64,000 bases of DNA from NCBI GenBank assembly GCA_026075535.2, contig AP026550.1:1612001-1676000 (forward strand), in the 5' to 3' direction. Each line of letters starts with the position of its first letter. Positions within the stretch are counted from its first letter, which is position 1. Made by a program: the position numbers and the translations under genes. Of the stretch, positions 55,331 through 64,000 are shown one piece after another. The notes beneath the pieces were generated by a model. That model saw nothing but the letters and a program-made list of their open reading frames with translations, ran no database searches and was not told the DNA's origin. Source of the stretch: Tricholoma matsutake (Eukaryota; Basidiomycota; Agaricomycetes; Agaricales; Tricholomataceae).

Positions 55331-57799
55331 ATACTGATAGAGGACAGCTATCGCCATGGTTCAAGTTGTCGTCTGTCTTTTCGGACCAACCAACGGATGA
55401 CCGCCTTGATATCGTCATAAGACTCCTCCCCTACTCGTGAGTAAGAATCTGTTTCCGCGTTGATTAATATTTTCTTCAGCAGTCACACGCCGAGGCTTGG
55501 GTTCCGAGCCGCGTCAAATCTTTCAACTCAATTGTTTGGTGCTCGGCGAACCTCGCAGCCACATCTTTCCAGTCAAGATTGCGGCAATAAAGACTGTCGG
55601 GGCTCTCAAAGACGCGATCAAGAACAAAACGCGGCCTGGATTCGATCATATTCCTGCCAAGGCCCTCGTCTGCTGGAAGGTCTCCATCCCCGTCGACAAA
55701 AGCTTCCAGGAGAACCTCGACAAACTCGACTTCGATGAAGGAAAGTCTTTATTGCCTACAGAGGTGCTGGAGGATGTCTTCTTGGAGACGCTTCCTCGAA
55801 AGCACTTACACCTCGTTGTGAAACCGCCGGCTGTTGGTAAGTGCGATTAACGCCTTGTTCGCTGTAAGTGAAGCTAATGGCAGTGCTTCAACCTCCCCTG
55901 CGAACACCCGAACGTCATCTTTCATCTTCTACCTCCTCAATTACTCCCTCGCCACCTACTCCATACGTTCTGCAGTGGAACAAGAGCATGTCCTCCTGAT
56001 CACGCCAGAAAAGGGATTGTCGGACACCGTAACCAGGAGGACAGCTATTGACAACTTCCTTGAGGAGATACACCCCAAGATCAAGGAGTTTCTCACCCGC
56101 CATCGCCTTCCGGTGTGGATACCACCTCAGACGGTCGACGCAAACGCTCGCCAGTTCTATGATAACCTGGCGATTCCGAGGATAATTGACAAGCCCAACC
56201 TCCTGCTGCACAATCTTGGCAGCGAGGCGAATAGCAATAAAGATGCTCTTTTTGAGAACGGCCCACGTCATCGGTAAGAATCCATCATTTTCTGCTTGTC
56301 GGTGGTCTTAACACCGCATAGTATACTCTGTAATATATACTCTGTAATACGTCAGGCGCAGGAAAGACGGCACTTCTCGTCAAAGGGCTCTGCCGCCACT
56401 AGGGCTTCTATTTCGTTGCCGCCCAAGATACCAATCAGATAGGAGTAAAGGATCTGGAGCTTGCGATCGAAATAATGTCCCAGTCTTCAGGGTGGATTCA
56501 GGATGCATTCAAGAACTCTACGTCAAGCGATATAAAAATGGCGAACCTCGATAATGGGAGGATCGCCTTTAAATGGGTATACAAAGTACTGTTAACATAT
56601 TCCGCGCTTTCATCGAGGTGGCAAAGGAACAGAACGCAGGGAAACTACCTCCTGACATCAAACGTGATTGGCTTCTATTTCAGGTACTCCCTGTTGTCCT
56701 CATCCATGACAGGCACCCGTTCCTGGCTTTCATGAACTCTGGCTTGGTCTTCAACTCTGAATGTGATAAGTTCTTCTACGTACTCGACGAAGCTCAGATC
56801 GCTGGCGAGACTCACATGGGCGCCTTCGCCGATGTGAATGGCGAAATTCGCCGGCCGGTCCTCCGTCCAATCATCGGGGCATGGAATAGCACTTCTTCAG
56901 AGTCTATCCGGTTCATTGTGTCGGGCACCGGATTTTCTTTCAGCCTCTTTCAGACGGGTTTGACCTCAGGAGTGGGCAAAGCCACTGGCAGTGCGTCATG
57001 GAAGGAGGTGCACCAGAATGTCCGAAGCAAACCTAATCATTTTCGTGTAGACATCGTTTCACTGCTTCGTTTATCGAACAACTGCTGGTTGGATGGAGGC
57101 CCAAGATCGCCTCAGAGGTTGTTGAATGCGTACATACCAGATTCACCCCGATCGATTGCGACGATGCGCTGTTGGCAGTTGAACCCGAGGTCCCTTCTCC
57201 CAAGTTACAAGGTTTTCTGTGGAAGAAACTTAAGTAAGGTACGGCTTTCCTTCATTCAACTTGCATCACTGCTTCATGTGCGATTGATCATTGTCAAGAT
57301 GTGCAACTGCTACAAGAGCTAGGGATCTGCACGGGTTGACGGGTACGGGTACGGGTCACAGCTAGGGTACCTGTGGACCCGCGCCCAACCCGCCGCCATA
57401 GGTGCAGCAGGATGTTGCTGCAGTAGAATATATTTACAAGTCACATCACCACATTGATTGTGGGACGTGGCCATACATTTACAAGTTGATTATTATACTA
57501 TCATCTATCTACAGTAAGTACCACAAAGGGGGCAGAGCCCCAGGTGAGAGGTGACAAAGGAGTATACCACTTATATATGTTCACTTTGTTGTGACATGTT
57601 TGTGTAAGTAAACGAGACGCGTTGACATGTCACGGTATTGACGTGTCGAACCTACCACTGCACTACCACAACCACCACCACCACCCTCCTCCTTGGCCTC
57701 TACGACAACATCATTTTTTTCTTCTATTCTTTTTTTGTTTTATCTACTAACGATCAGATTTTTTATTCAGGATATTAAACTACATTCATAGAGATACCC

Positions 57800-58283
57800 A
57801 CTGCCGCGAGCAACTGCTCGCGGGGTGGGAATGGGTGCCACTTCAAAACGGCAAGACAATGGCAACGCCGCCACCATACCAAACGGAATGACAACGGAAC
57901 GACGGGCCTGCGGGAGATGACTGAGGGGGAAACAATGAGGAGGAGGCAAAGCAAGGGAAAAAAAGGCCCAAGGGTAAGTTTTTTTTTACTCCTGTTTCAT
58001 TATTTTGATTCTACTGCTAACAATATTTTTTTGGTACTAACTAGGATACTACGACAACGATGACGACAGGACAATGAAGCCGACCAGCACCTGCCACCAC
58101 CGTTGCGAGCCCCTGCTCGCAAGGTGGATCACAGGTGCTCGACGACACGGGGAGAGGACAGGGGACATGCGTCTCCTGGACAGTTTCTTTTTTTCTTTTT
58201 CTTTTTCTTTTTCTTTTTCTTTCTTCGTTTCTCTGGGCCGCGATCCACCCCATGCCTACGAGCGCCTGCTCGTAGGGTGGTTT
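57800..58283. repeat. Three related hairpins inside the second hAT-type element
   Basis: The motif GCGAGCnnCTGCTCGC followed by GGTGG, with CCAC upstream to pair with it, occurs at about 57806-57830, 58107-58130 and 58257-58281 (the last with ACGAGC/GCTCGT). Each forms a stem of six or seven base pairs extended by CCAC/GTGG. Confidence 0.7.
58184..58231 (+). repeat. TTTTTC microsatellite
   Basis: About seven tandem copies of a TTTTTC unit within the second hAT-type element. Confidence 0.9.
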
Positions 58284-59035
58284 GATAATTGTAGTTAAGT
58301 ATATAATTAAATATATGTATTTTTGTTACCTAGACCCCTGACAAAACCTGTACCCGCCGTGACCCCTAGCTCACGACCCGCGGGTTGTGGGTAGGGGTAG
58401 ACGCGGGTACGGTTACGGGTACGCTCAAAAGAACCTGCGGGTTACCCGTGCTATTGCCTAACAAGAGCTCTCGACGAGCCTTTATATGTACATAACCCGA
58501 GGCAAGTATCCAATGTGGTACAAGGACAGGCAAGCCCTCATTGAGTATGGCATTCCCCGATTTATGGATGAAGCCTGAAGGGGAGGAGGTCATCGTTGAA
58601 GAACCTATGGCACTTGTCGGGATTCTGCGCTATTTTGAGGCAGAAGGCTTCACAATCAATGGCGATATTCGAGGGCGCATGCATTCTGCAAATGGATCGG
58701 CGTTCGAAGAAGCGGTTGTGCTATCATGTACACGGCTCTTTCGGGTGGGCACTCACTTGTTTGACGTCTTTTCATTTGGGGGAGATGTGCCAGATTGGGT
58801 GCACCAGAGGGCCTACATTGTGAGCTGGAAGGGGCAAGAACTTGAGTTTTCGGATATTGTCACTGAAAATCCCATCCTACCCTCTGCAGTGGTCGCTTAC
58901 TATGCCGGGCTTGCTGACCTATTTTCAGAAGGTCAAATCTGCGAGGGATGAAACACTGAGTATGCTTGAATGCCCGAGGAATATTTCACTGGGGTGCGGT
59001 ATAATATTTTGTGGGTGGTTGCAGCATTACAAATG

Positions 59036-59182
59036 TGATAGAAAGGGAAATTAGTAATAAAATAAGGAAAAATCATAGAAAATGAAGAATAGAAGGAAAT
59101 AAAGTGAGGAAAAATATAGGACAAATGTAAAAAATAGAAGAAACACAGGGTGCCCCCCCGAGTCCCCCCTAGTCCCCTTACA
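59036..59182. repeat. 147-bp direct repeat, left copy; probable LTR of the minus-strand gypsy element
   Basis: Runs from TGATAGAAAGGG to CCCCTTACA and matches 63854-64000 with a few substitutions and small indels. TG and CA ends and the position on both sides of a gypsy interior suggest LTRs, though it abuts truncated integrase sequence with no purine tract. Confidence 0.6.
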
Positions 59183-59189
59183 GGTGGCA

Positions 59190-61860
59190 CCCAGGGCACT
59201 GACAGTGGTGTGAGTGGGGATTAACTGAGCACATTTTCCTACTGAATCAACTGTGCACATCACCACATCAAACCCATTCAACTCTGGTAACTCCACCACA
59301 AAGTCGATGCTGACAATGTCCCAATGACTCTCTGGAACAAGAAGAGGGTGTAGCTTGCCAATGGGTTTGCAATGAGGAATCTTGGTGCATAAGCAAAGGT
59401 CACAAGTACAACAATACTGACCAATGAGCCATGATATTTGTGGCCACCAATAATTCCATGAGGTGAGCTCCAAGGTCTTCCAGCGTCCAGGATGACTGGC
59501 AATCTGTGAGTCATGGTGTTGGGATATGATGTGCCGGCAAAGGTCTGGGTGGTTGGGAACATAGATGTGATCCCTGAAATACAATAAGTCCTCCTTTTCA
59601 GCCCACTCTGCCATATGCAAGGAAAGGGTGGATCCCTTCCTCAGTTCCTTAACAGCTTGGGCAACAACATCCTTGTGTAAACCACTATGGTTTGCACAAC
59701 AAATGTTGCATAGGATGTCCTGCTCCTCGCCCTGGGGTGCAATGCCTTCCAGTGCCCAAATAGTGAACAGGTCTGGCTGCAACAACACAATGTTTTGATT
59801 GTCATTGCTGCCATCCCCATGGTCTGCACATCAGGAGAGGGCATCAGCCTTCCCCATGCTGTGACCTGGACAGTGGTGCAAGGAGAAGTTGAATCTGGAT
59901 AGATACAGCAACCAATGAGCTTGACAACAGTTCAATTTCTTGGCCATCATAAAGTACTCAAGATTCTTGTGATCTGTCCAAATTTCCATCTTGTGTTGGG
60001 CACCCTTGAGGAAGTGTCACCACTCCTCGAGCACACACATTATCGCCAATGTCATGGATCTCATAGTTTTTCTCTACAGCACTAAGGCTTTTGGAGTAGA
60101 ATACACCAGGATGCCACTTCTGGTCCTCCAGACACTGCTGAGACAACATGGTGCCCATCACAAAAGTCAGAACTGTCAGCTTCTACATGAAAAGGGCATG
60201 AATCGTCAGCAAAGGTAAGAATGGGAGCAGAAGTGACCATCTCCTTAAGCTTTTTGAATGCCTCCTGTTGTGCATTATTCCACCTCCATGCCTCCTTTCC
60301 TGTCAAGTCAAACAGTGGTCATGCATGATGTGAGAAATCCTTGATAAAACACCAATAGAAATTGATGAAGCCCAGGAAAGACTGCACCTCTTTCTTGTTC
60401 ATGGGTGTTGGCCAAGCTGTGACCCCATCCACCTTGATAGGATCCATCTCCACCTGACCCTCCAAGATAATCAGGCCCAGGTACTCAATCTTGGTCTTCT
60501 CAAGCTTGCACTTGTCCTGACAAAGGTAGAGTTTGTACTGTCAAAGTCATTCCAGGATGAGGTGCATAATGCGACTGTGCTCTTCAACTGTGCGAGTGAA
60601 GATGAGGATGTTATTGAGATAGATACAAACAATGCCTTTGAGGATGAGGTCATGGAACATGTCATTCATCATGGTCTGAAAGGTGGCAGGACTATTAGTA
60701 AGGCTAAAGAACATGACAAGTGGTTCAAAAAGACCACAGTTGGTATGAAAGGCTGCCTTTCACTCATCCCCCCCCCTATCCTCACATTATTGTAACCCCA
60801 ATGGACATTGAGCTTGGTGAAGTATTGGGCTCCATGGAACTGGTTCACAAGTTTGGAAATGAGAGGTAATGGGTAGCAATTTTTGACTGTGATGTTATTG
60901 AGCCTTCTGTAGTCTTGAACCGGGTGAAGTGAGCCATCCTTCTTCTTGACAAAGAAAAAGGGACAGGCTATGGGTGACTTTGATGGTCAAATATGTCCAG
61001 AGGCCAGGTGCTCATTGATGACCTGGTCAAGCTGCCACTGTACTTCAGGAGAAAGAGGATAGACCTTGCAGGATGAAGGGGTTGCACCAGGGGTGAGTTC
61101 GATTGCATGATCCCATGGCTTGCCTACAGGGAGAGAGTTGAATGATTCCTTGGAGAACATGTCCCCAAACTCATGGAGATGAGGAAGCAAGAAATCAGTA
61201 GAGGATTTAGCAGCATTGTTTTTGTGGAAGGCCTCGGCAAGGTGTTGGGATATGTTCAATGTAGCACACACCTTGTGTGATGGATGAATCACAGTGTAGA
61301 AAATCTGATCACCTTCCTCCACTTCCTCTGGCTCCTCCTTATCATCATCTGAGTCTGGCATCAGATCAAGAACCCCCTCTAACTCCACCTCAGGCACAGG
61401 CAAGGGTCCAGCCATGATACTTCCGAGTGCATTGTACTGAGGCCCTTTGTCCACAGTGTTCTTGTCTGGCTTCCATGAAACAAGTGCAACAGTGGGATGG
61501 ACACTGGCTCATTGTAACCTGCCCAGTATGCCAGTTGACCTCTGGGTTATGGTCTCAAAGCCATGGATAGCCCAAGATCACCTTCTGCTTTCCTAACTGA
61601 GTGACAGCAAAAAGGGCATGCTCACTATGATCTTTGGAATGGAGGACCAGGTCTATAACCTCTCAGATGGCACCAGCTTTGTTTGGGGACCCATCCAAAT
61701 TATAAACAGGTATTGGATGCAAGAGTGAGTGAGTATTCAGGTGATGTTGTTGTGCGAGATGGGCATTGATGAAGAGACCAGTTGCACCAGAGTCCAGGAG
61801 TGCAGAGACACCTGAGTATCTGTCCAGTGTCAGTAGTCTGTAGTTTGATTGCTAGGTTCA
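59190..61860 (-). pseudogene. Gypsy pol remnant: protease, RT, RNase H, partial integrase
   Basis: Protease LLDSGATGLFINAHL with VILGYPWL (61850-61500); RT with [33 protein letters not shown] and VCIYLNNILIF (about 61000-60590); a RNase H part (APILTFADDSCPFHVEADSS) and integrase with the His-Cys region, NYWWPQISW, CDLCLCTKIPH and IVSIDFVVELPELNGFDVV. Both RT sites that should hold Asp read Asn: KLNV instead of KLDV and YLNN instead of YLDD, each a G-to-A change on the coding strand. Numerous stops occur in the RNase H part. Confidence 0.82.
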
Positions 61861-61956
61861 AGGAATGTGTAGAGGGAGTGGATGCAACAATATATTTGTG
61901 TGGTAGTTTGTGCTCCCATGATTTAATTCTGGGGCAGAGGGAGAGATAGGAAGAGC

Positions 61957-62400
61957 TACTGCTTGAAGGTCCAGTCCTTGGTTATGTACCAGTCTTTTGG
62001 AATTTTGAGATGTAATCTGCTTGTTAAAGCCTTGCAAATTATCCTGGCATTTCAGGACTTTTTGTGCACAATGTCAAGATAGGAATAAAAAGATTTTGTC
62101 CTTATGCCTCAGTGGTGTTTACAGAATTAAACATAGTAAACACAAATCAAATTTTCCAGGTCATACCCTTTTCTCAAAGCCTTGGAAAATGAATAGACTG
62201 GAAAAACCATTTTTATGTTTAATATGTCTAATTCTGTAAAAACCACTGAGGCATAATGTAAAACCTTTTCAATAATATCTTGAGATTGTGTACAAAAAGT
62301 CCTGAAATGCCAGGATAAGTTGTAAGGCTTTAACAAGCAGATTACATCTCAAAATTCCAAAGGACTGTTACATAACCAAGGACTGGACCTTCAAGCACTA
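61957..62400. mobile_element. Fold-back hAT-type element, 444 bp, TSD GGAAGRGC
   Basis: An almost complete palindrome: the left arm (TACTGCTTGAAGGTCCAGTC, then TTGGTTATGTA, TTTTGGAATTTTGAGATG, CCTGGCATTTCAGGACTTTT, TGCCTCAGTGGT) recurs inverted up to 62400. The 8-bp flanks are GGAAGAGC (61949-61956) and GGAAGGGC (62401-62408), differing by one transition. The outer end, TAGTGCTTGAAGGTCC in the right arm, resembles the TAGTGTTTAAAGGTCC end of the element at 46669. Confidence 0.85.
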
Positions 62401-62537
62401 GGAAGGGCAGGTACGTCTTCAGCCAACTTTGAATGGTCAGAGAGGGGTACAGTCATGGAATTAGATTCATCCTCTGAGAATTCAACTGACAAAACTTCAA
62501 AGTGGTTATGGACAGGCACCAAGGGCATATGGTTCAC

Positions 62538-63850
62538 TCATTGTGAATAGAAAAAATCCTGCTCCTCTACAACTTCTGACTTGATCTCCTCTGCAACCTG
62601 GTCCTTTGCTTCCTCAACATCTACAAGCACCAACAGGTCCTGGAGGAGTTCATCTTGCCCCTTAGGGGTGAGCATGCAAATATCCTGACAATGGGGACAT
62701 GGTCTGGCCATGTGTCCAGTTCCCCCACAGTGGTAGCAGAGATCCAACCTATGCATGCAGCTACAGGCTGCATCAACATCCATTGGTACCAGGACATTGA
62801 CAGCTGGTGCAGGAGTCTGATGGACAGGAATGGGATTACACTGGGAAGGGTTCAATTGAAGGTGTAGGGTGCATGAGTGGTAGTTGGAGCATGGAATGCA
62901 ATGTTAAACACCACATTTGTGAGTCAGTTCTCATCACAGAGTGAAGCAGCTTCATACCAAGCATAGATATTATTGTCTGCTGGGCACCCTTCCAACATCT
63001 GTGCAATCTGATCCAGAATCTCTCAATTGAGGCCCCATTGGAACTTCACCACAACTGGTAGCCCACTCCCATAGTCCACCAAATCGTTAAACTTGTCGAT
63101 ATAATTGTCCATGGATCGACATGCCTGATGGTAAGAGGATGACTCAAGCCATGTCACTGCTCAGTGGCGCTTGTTGAGGGGTCACAAGTGGCATACAAAC
63201 TCTGCTCAAAAGTCACCCCAAGTGGAGAAAGGTAGAGAACCAAGCTCTTTAGTTTGGTGCAGAATACAGTATACATAGAGATAGGTGCATTCAGATTTCA
63301 TGTATGTGAAGGCCAAATAAATTTTTGCAGCATCATTGACAAATTGATGTAACTGGAGACTGATGTACAACTCACAGGAATTAAGGAATGCATGCCCCTG
63401 TGCATGTGCACCATTAAATTTGGTGGGGGGGGGGGGGGGGGGACAGTTTGATCTGGGTGCACTCCTTAGTGGGCGCATTAGGCAGTGCATCGTTATTGGG
63501 TGTGCTTGGAGTCACAATGGGGGGAACATTGGTTGTGGAGCTAGTCTGAAGGGTTCTGACAAAGTTTTCAATCATAGATTTAAGCGAATCAATTTGCACA
63601 CACATAGAGTAAAGCATGGGTGCAGGTATAAGGGCAACCTCAGCCTCTAGCAAAGGGAAATCTGAAGAGAAAACTCTAAGGATCCCTTTGCCGATGCCCA
63701 GTATATGTGAAGACGACAAAAATCAAATAATAACCTAAAAATAGAAAAGGCAGAGATAGGCAGATCAAGGCTGCTGAATGACATCATACCAAGGGGTAGA
63801 TGTCGGAAGGGGTGCTCTGCCTCTAAATATAAAACTGTCAACATGCACAA
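62538..63850 (-). pseudogene. Gypsy gag remnant with CCHC zinc knuckle
   Basis: The minus strand encodes FNGAHAQGHAFLNSCELYIS, DAAKIYLAFTYMKSE and ELGSLPFSTWGDFEQSL-like sequence of a retrotransposon capsid (63490 to about 63200), followed after several stops by the knuckle CYHCGGTGHMARPC near 62740 and an acidic tail. The capsid part is preceded by a poly-proline run from the G-run at 63425-63442. Confidence 0.75.
63425..63442 (+). repeat. Homopolymer run of 18 G
   Basis: Eighteen consecutive G on the plus strand, encoding the poly-proline of the minus-strand gag remnant. Its length may be inaccurate in an assembly. Confidence 0.9.
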
Positions 63851-63853
63851 ACA

Positions 63854-64000
63854 TGGTAGAAAGGGAAATTAGTAATAAAATCCAGAAAAATCATAGAAAA
63901 TGAAGAATAGAAGGAAATGAAGTGAGGAAAAATATAGAACGAACATAAAAAATAGAAGAAACACACAGGGCACCCCCCTAGTCCCCCTAGTCCCCTTACA
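63854..64000. repeat. 147-bp direct repeat, right copy, reaching the window end
   Basis: TGGTAGAAAGGG to CCCCTTACA, matching 59036-59182. The match ends exactly at the last base of the window, so the true right boundary is not known. Confidence 0.6.

Larger units (their letters stand above)
57320..58460. mobile_element. Non-autonomous hAT-type element, 1141 bp, TSD ACAAGAGC
   Basis: Starts TAGGGATCTGCACGGGT and ends ACCCGTGCTATTGCCTA, an imperfect terminal inverted repeat. A perfect 8-bp duplication ACAAGAGC flanks it (57312-57319 and 58461-58468). Both ends are rich in ACGGGTACGGGT-type subterminal repeats in opposite orientation. There is no transposase gene. It interrupts the crinkler gene, whose frame (QLLQEL then STSLYMY) resumes when the element and one target copy are left out. 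Confidence 0.88.
55488..59035 (+). pseudogene. Crinkler (CRN) family protein with P-loop ATPase domain, broken
   Basis: Crinklers are modular proteins of eukaryotes with a ubiquitin-like N-terminal domain and NTPase or nuclease modules; roles in fungi are largely unknown. Visible blocks: FQLNCLVLGEPRSHIFPVKI, GALKDAIK and VCWKVSIPVDKSFQENLDKL (N-terminal domain), FLEEIHPKIKEFLTRHRLPV, a Walker A SGAGKTALLVKGLC near 56355, a Walker B-like FFYVLDEAQIAG near 56775, and late blocks VGILRYFEAEGFTINGD and LFRVGTHLFDVFSFGGD. Damage: no ATG opens the first exon, TAG near 56401 where Trp is expected, a frame change near 56590, a 1141-bp hAT-type insertion (57320-58460), a frame change near 58565, and truncation by the next retroelement near 59035. 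Confidence 0.75.
59183..63853 (-). mobile_element. Decayed Ty3/gypsy element on the minus strand
   Basis: Reading on the minus strand from high to low coordinates: gag with a zinc knuckle, protease, RT, RNase H and a truncated integrase. The integrase stops at SALGAT, right at the 147-bp repeat, so the integrase C-terminus and any chromodomain are missing. Many stops and catalytic-residue losses show it is old. A fold-back element (61957-62400) is inserted between gag and protease. Confidence 0.85.

Noticed and set aside
1..64000. CRISPR arrays, rRNA or tRNA genes
   Set aside because: No regularly spaced identical repeats, no rRNA-like blocks and no convincing tRNA box pair were seen by eye; a tRNAscan run would settle the tRNA question.

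Overview
This window is nuclear DNA from a basidiomycete fungus, most likely an agaricomycete. The support is intron-dense genes with introns of about 45-60 nt on both strands, very short divergent intergenic spaces, a Kre9-type GPI-anchored wall protein, crinkler genes, a DIRS-like tyrosine-recombinase element, a chromodomain Ty3/gypsy element, and several protein families I know only from agaricomycetes. I saw no prokaryotic operon layout, CRISPR array, rRNA or convincing tRNA.

The left part (1-30 kb) is a conserved housekeeping block. In order it holds: an Nto1/BRPF-type chromatin reader (+), a RanBP3/Yrb2-type Ran-binding protein (+), a diverged tandem repeat, a decayed DIRS-like element (gag-like plus tyrosine recombinase), an agaricomycete family of unknown function (+), a GPI-anchored Kre9-like protein (-), RNase H2 subunit C (-) head to head with dihydrofolate synthase (+), neuroguidin/Lcp5 (-) head to head with dynamin Dnm1 (+), a phosphoesterase relic (-), Elongator subunit Elp6 (-), an NAD(P)-dependent reductase (+) and a Bcs1-like AAA ATPase (-).

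The stretch from 32.5 to 48.3 kb is a Russian-doll of transposons. The outermost layer is one minus-strand gene of a repetitive agaricomycete family. Three of its motifs resemble the catalytic positions of P-element/THAP9 transposases, and it lies between imperfect terminal inverted repeats. It is broken by a 7.5-kb Ty3/gypsy chromovirus (TSD CATTC), by an 842-bp hAT-type non-autonomous element (8-bp TSD GTTTTTAT) and by about 1.4 kb of unidentified DNA. Across the first two insertions the host reading frame resumes. The chromovirus LTRs carry a row of small hairpins with variable stems and a nearly constant AAGCC loop.

The right part holds an MFS transporter (-), a NodB-type polysaccharide deacetylase (+), a crinkler fragment and a broken crinkler gene interrupted by a second hAT-type element, and at the window edge a decayed minus-strand Ty3/gypsy element that carries a third, fold-back element. 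The repeats are visibly poor in CpG, and the chromovirus LTRs differ only by transitions, which points to cytosine methylation with deamination or a RIP-like process.

All gene models were spliced by eye, so exon edges are approximate. Span ends are start or stop codons unless stated.
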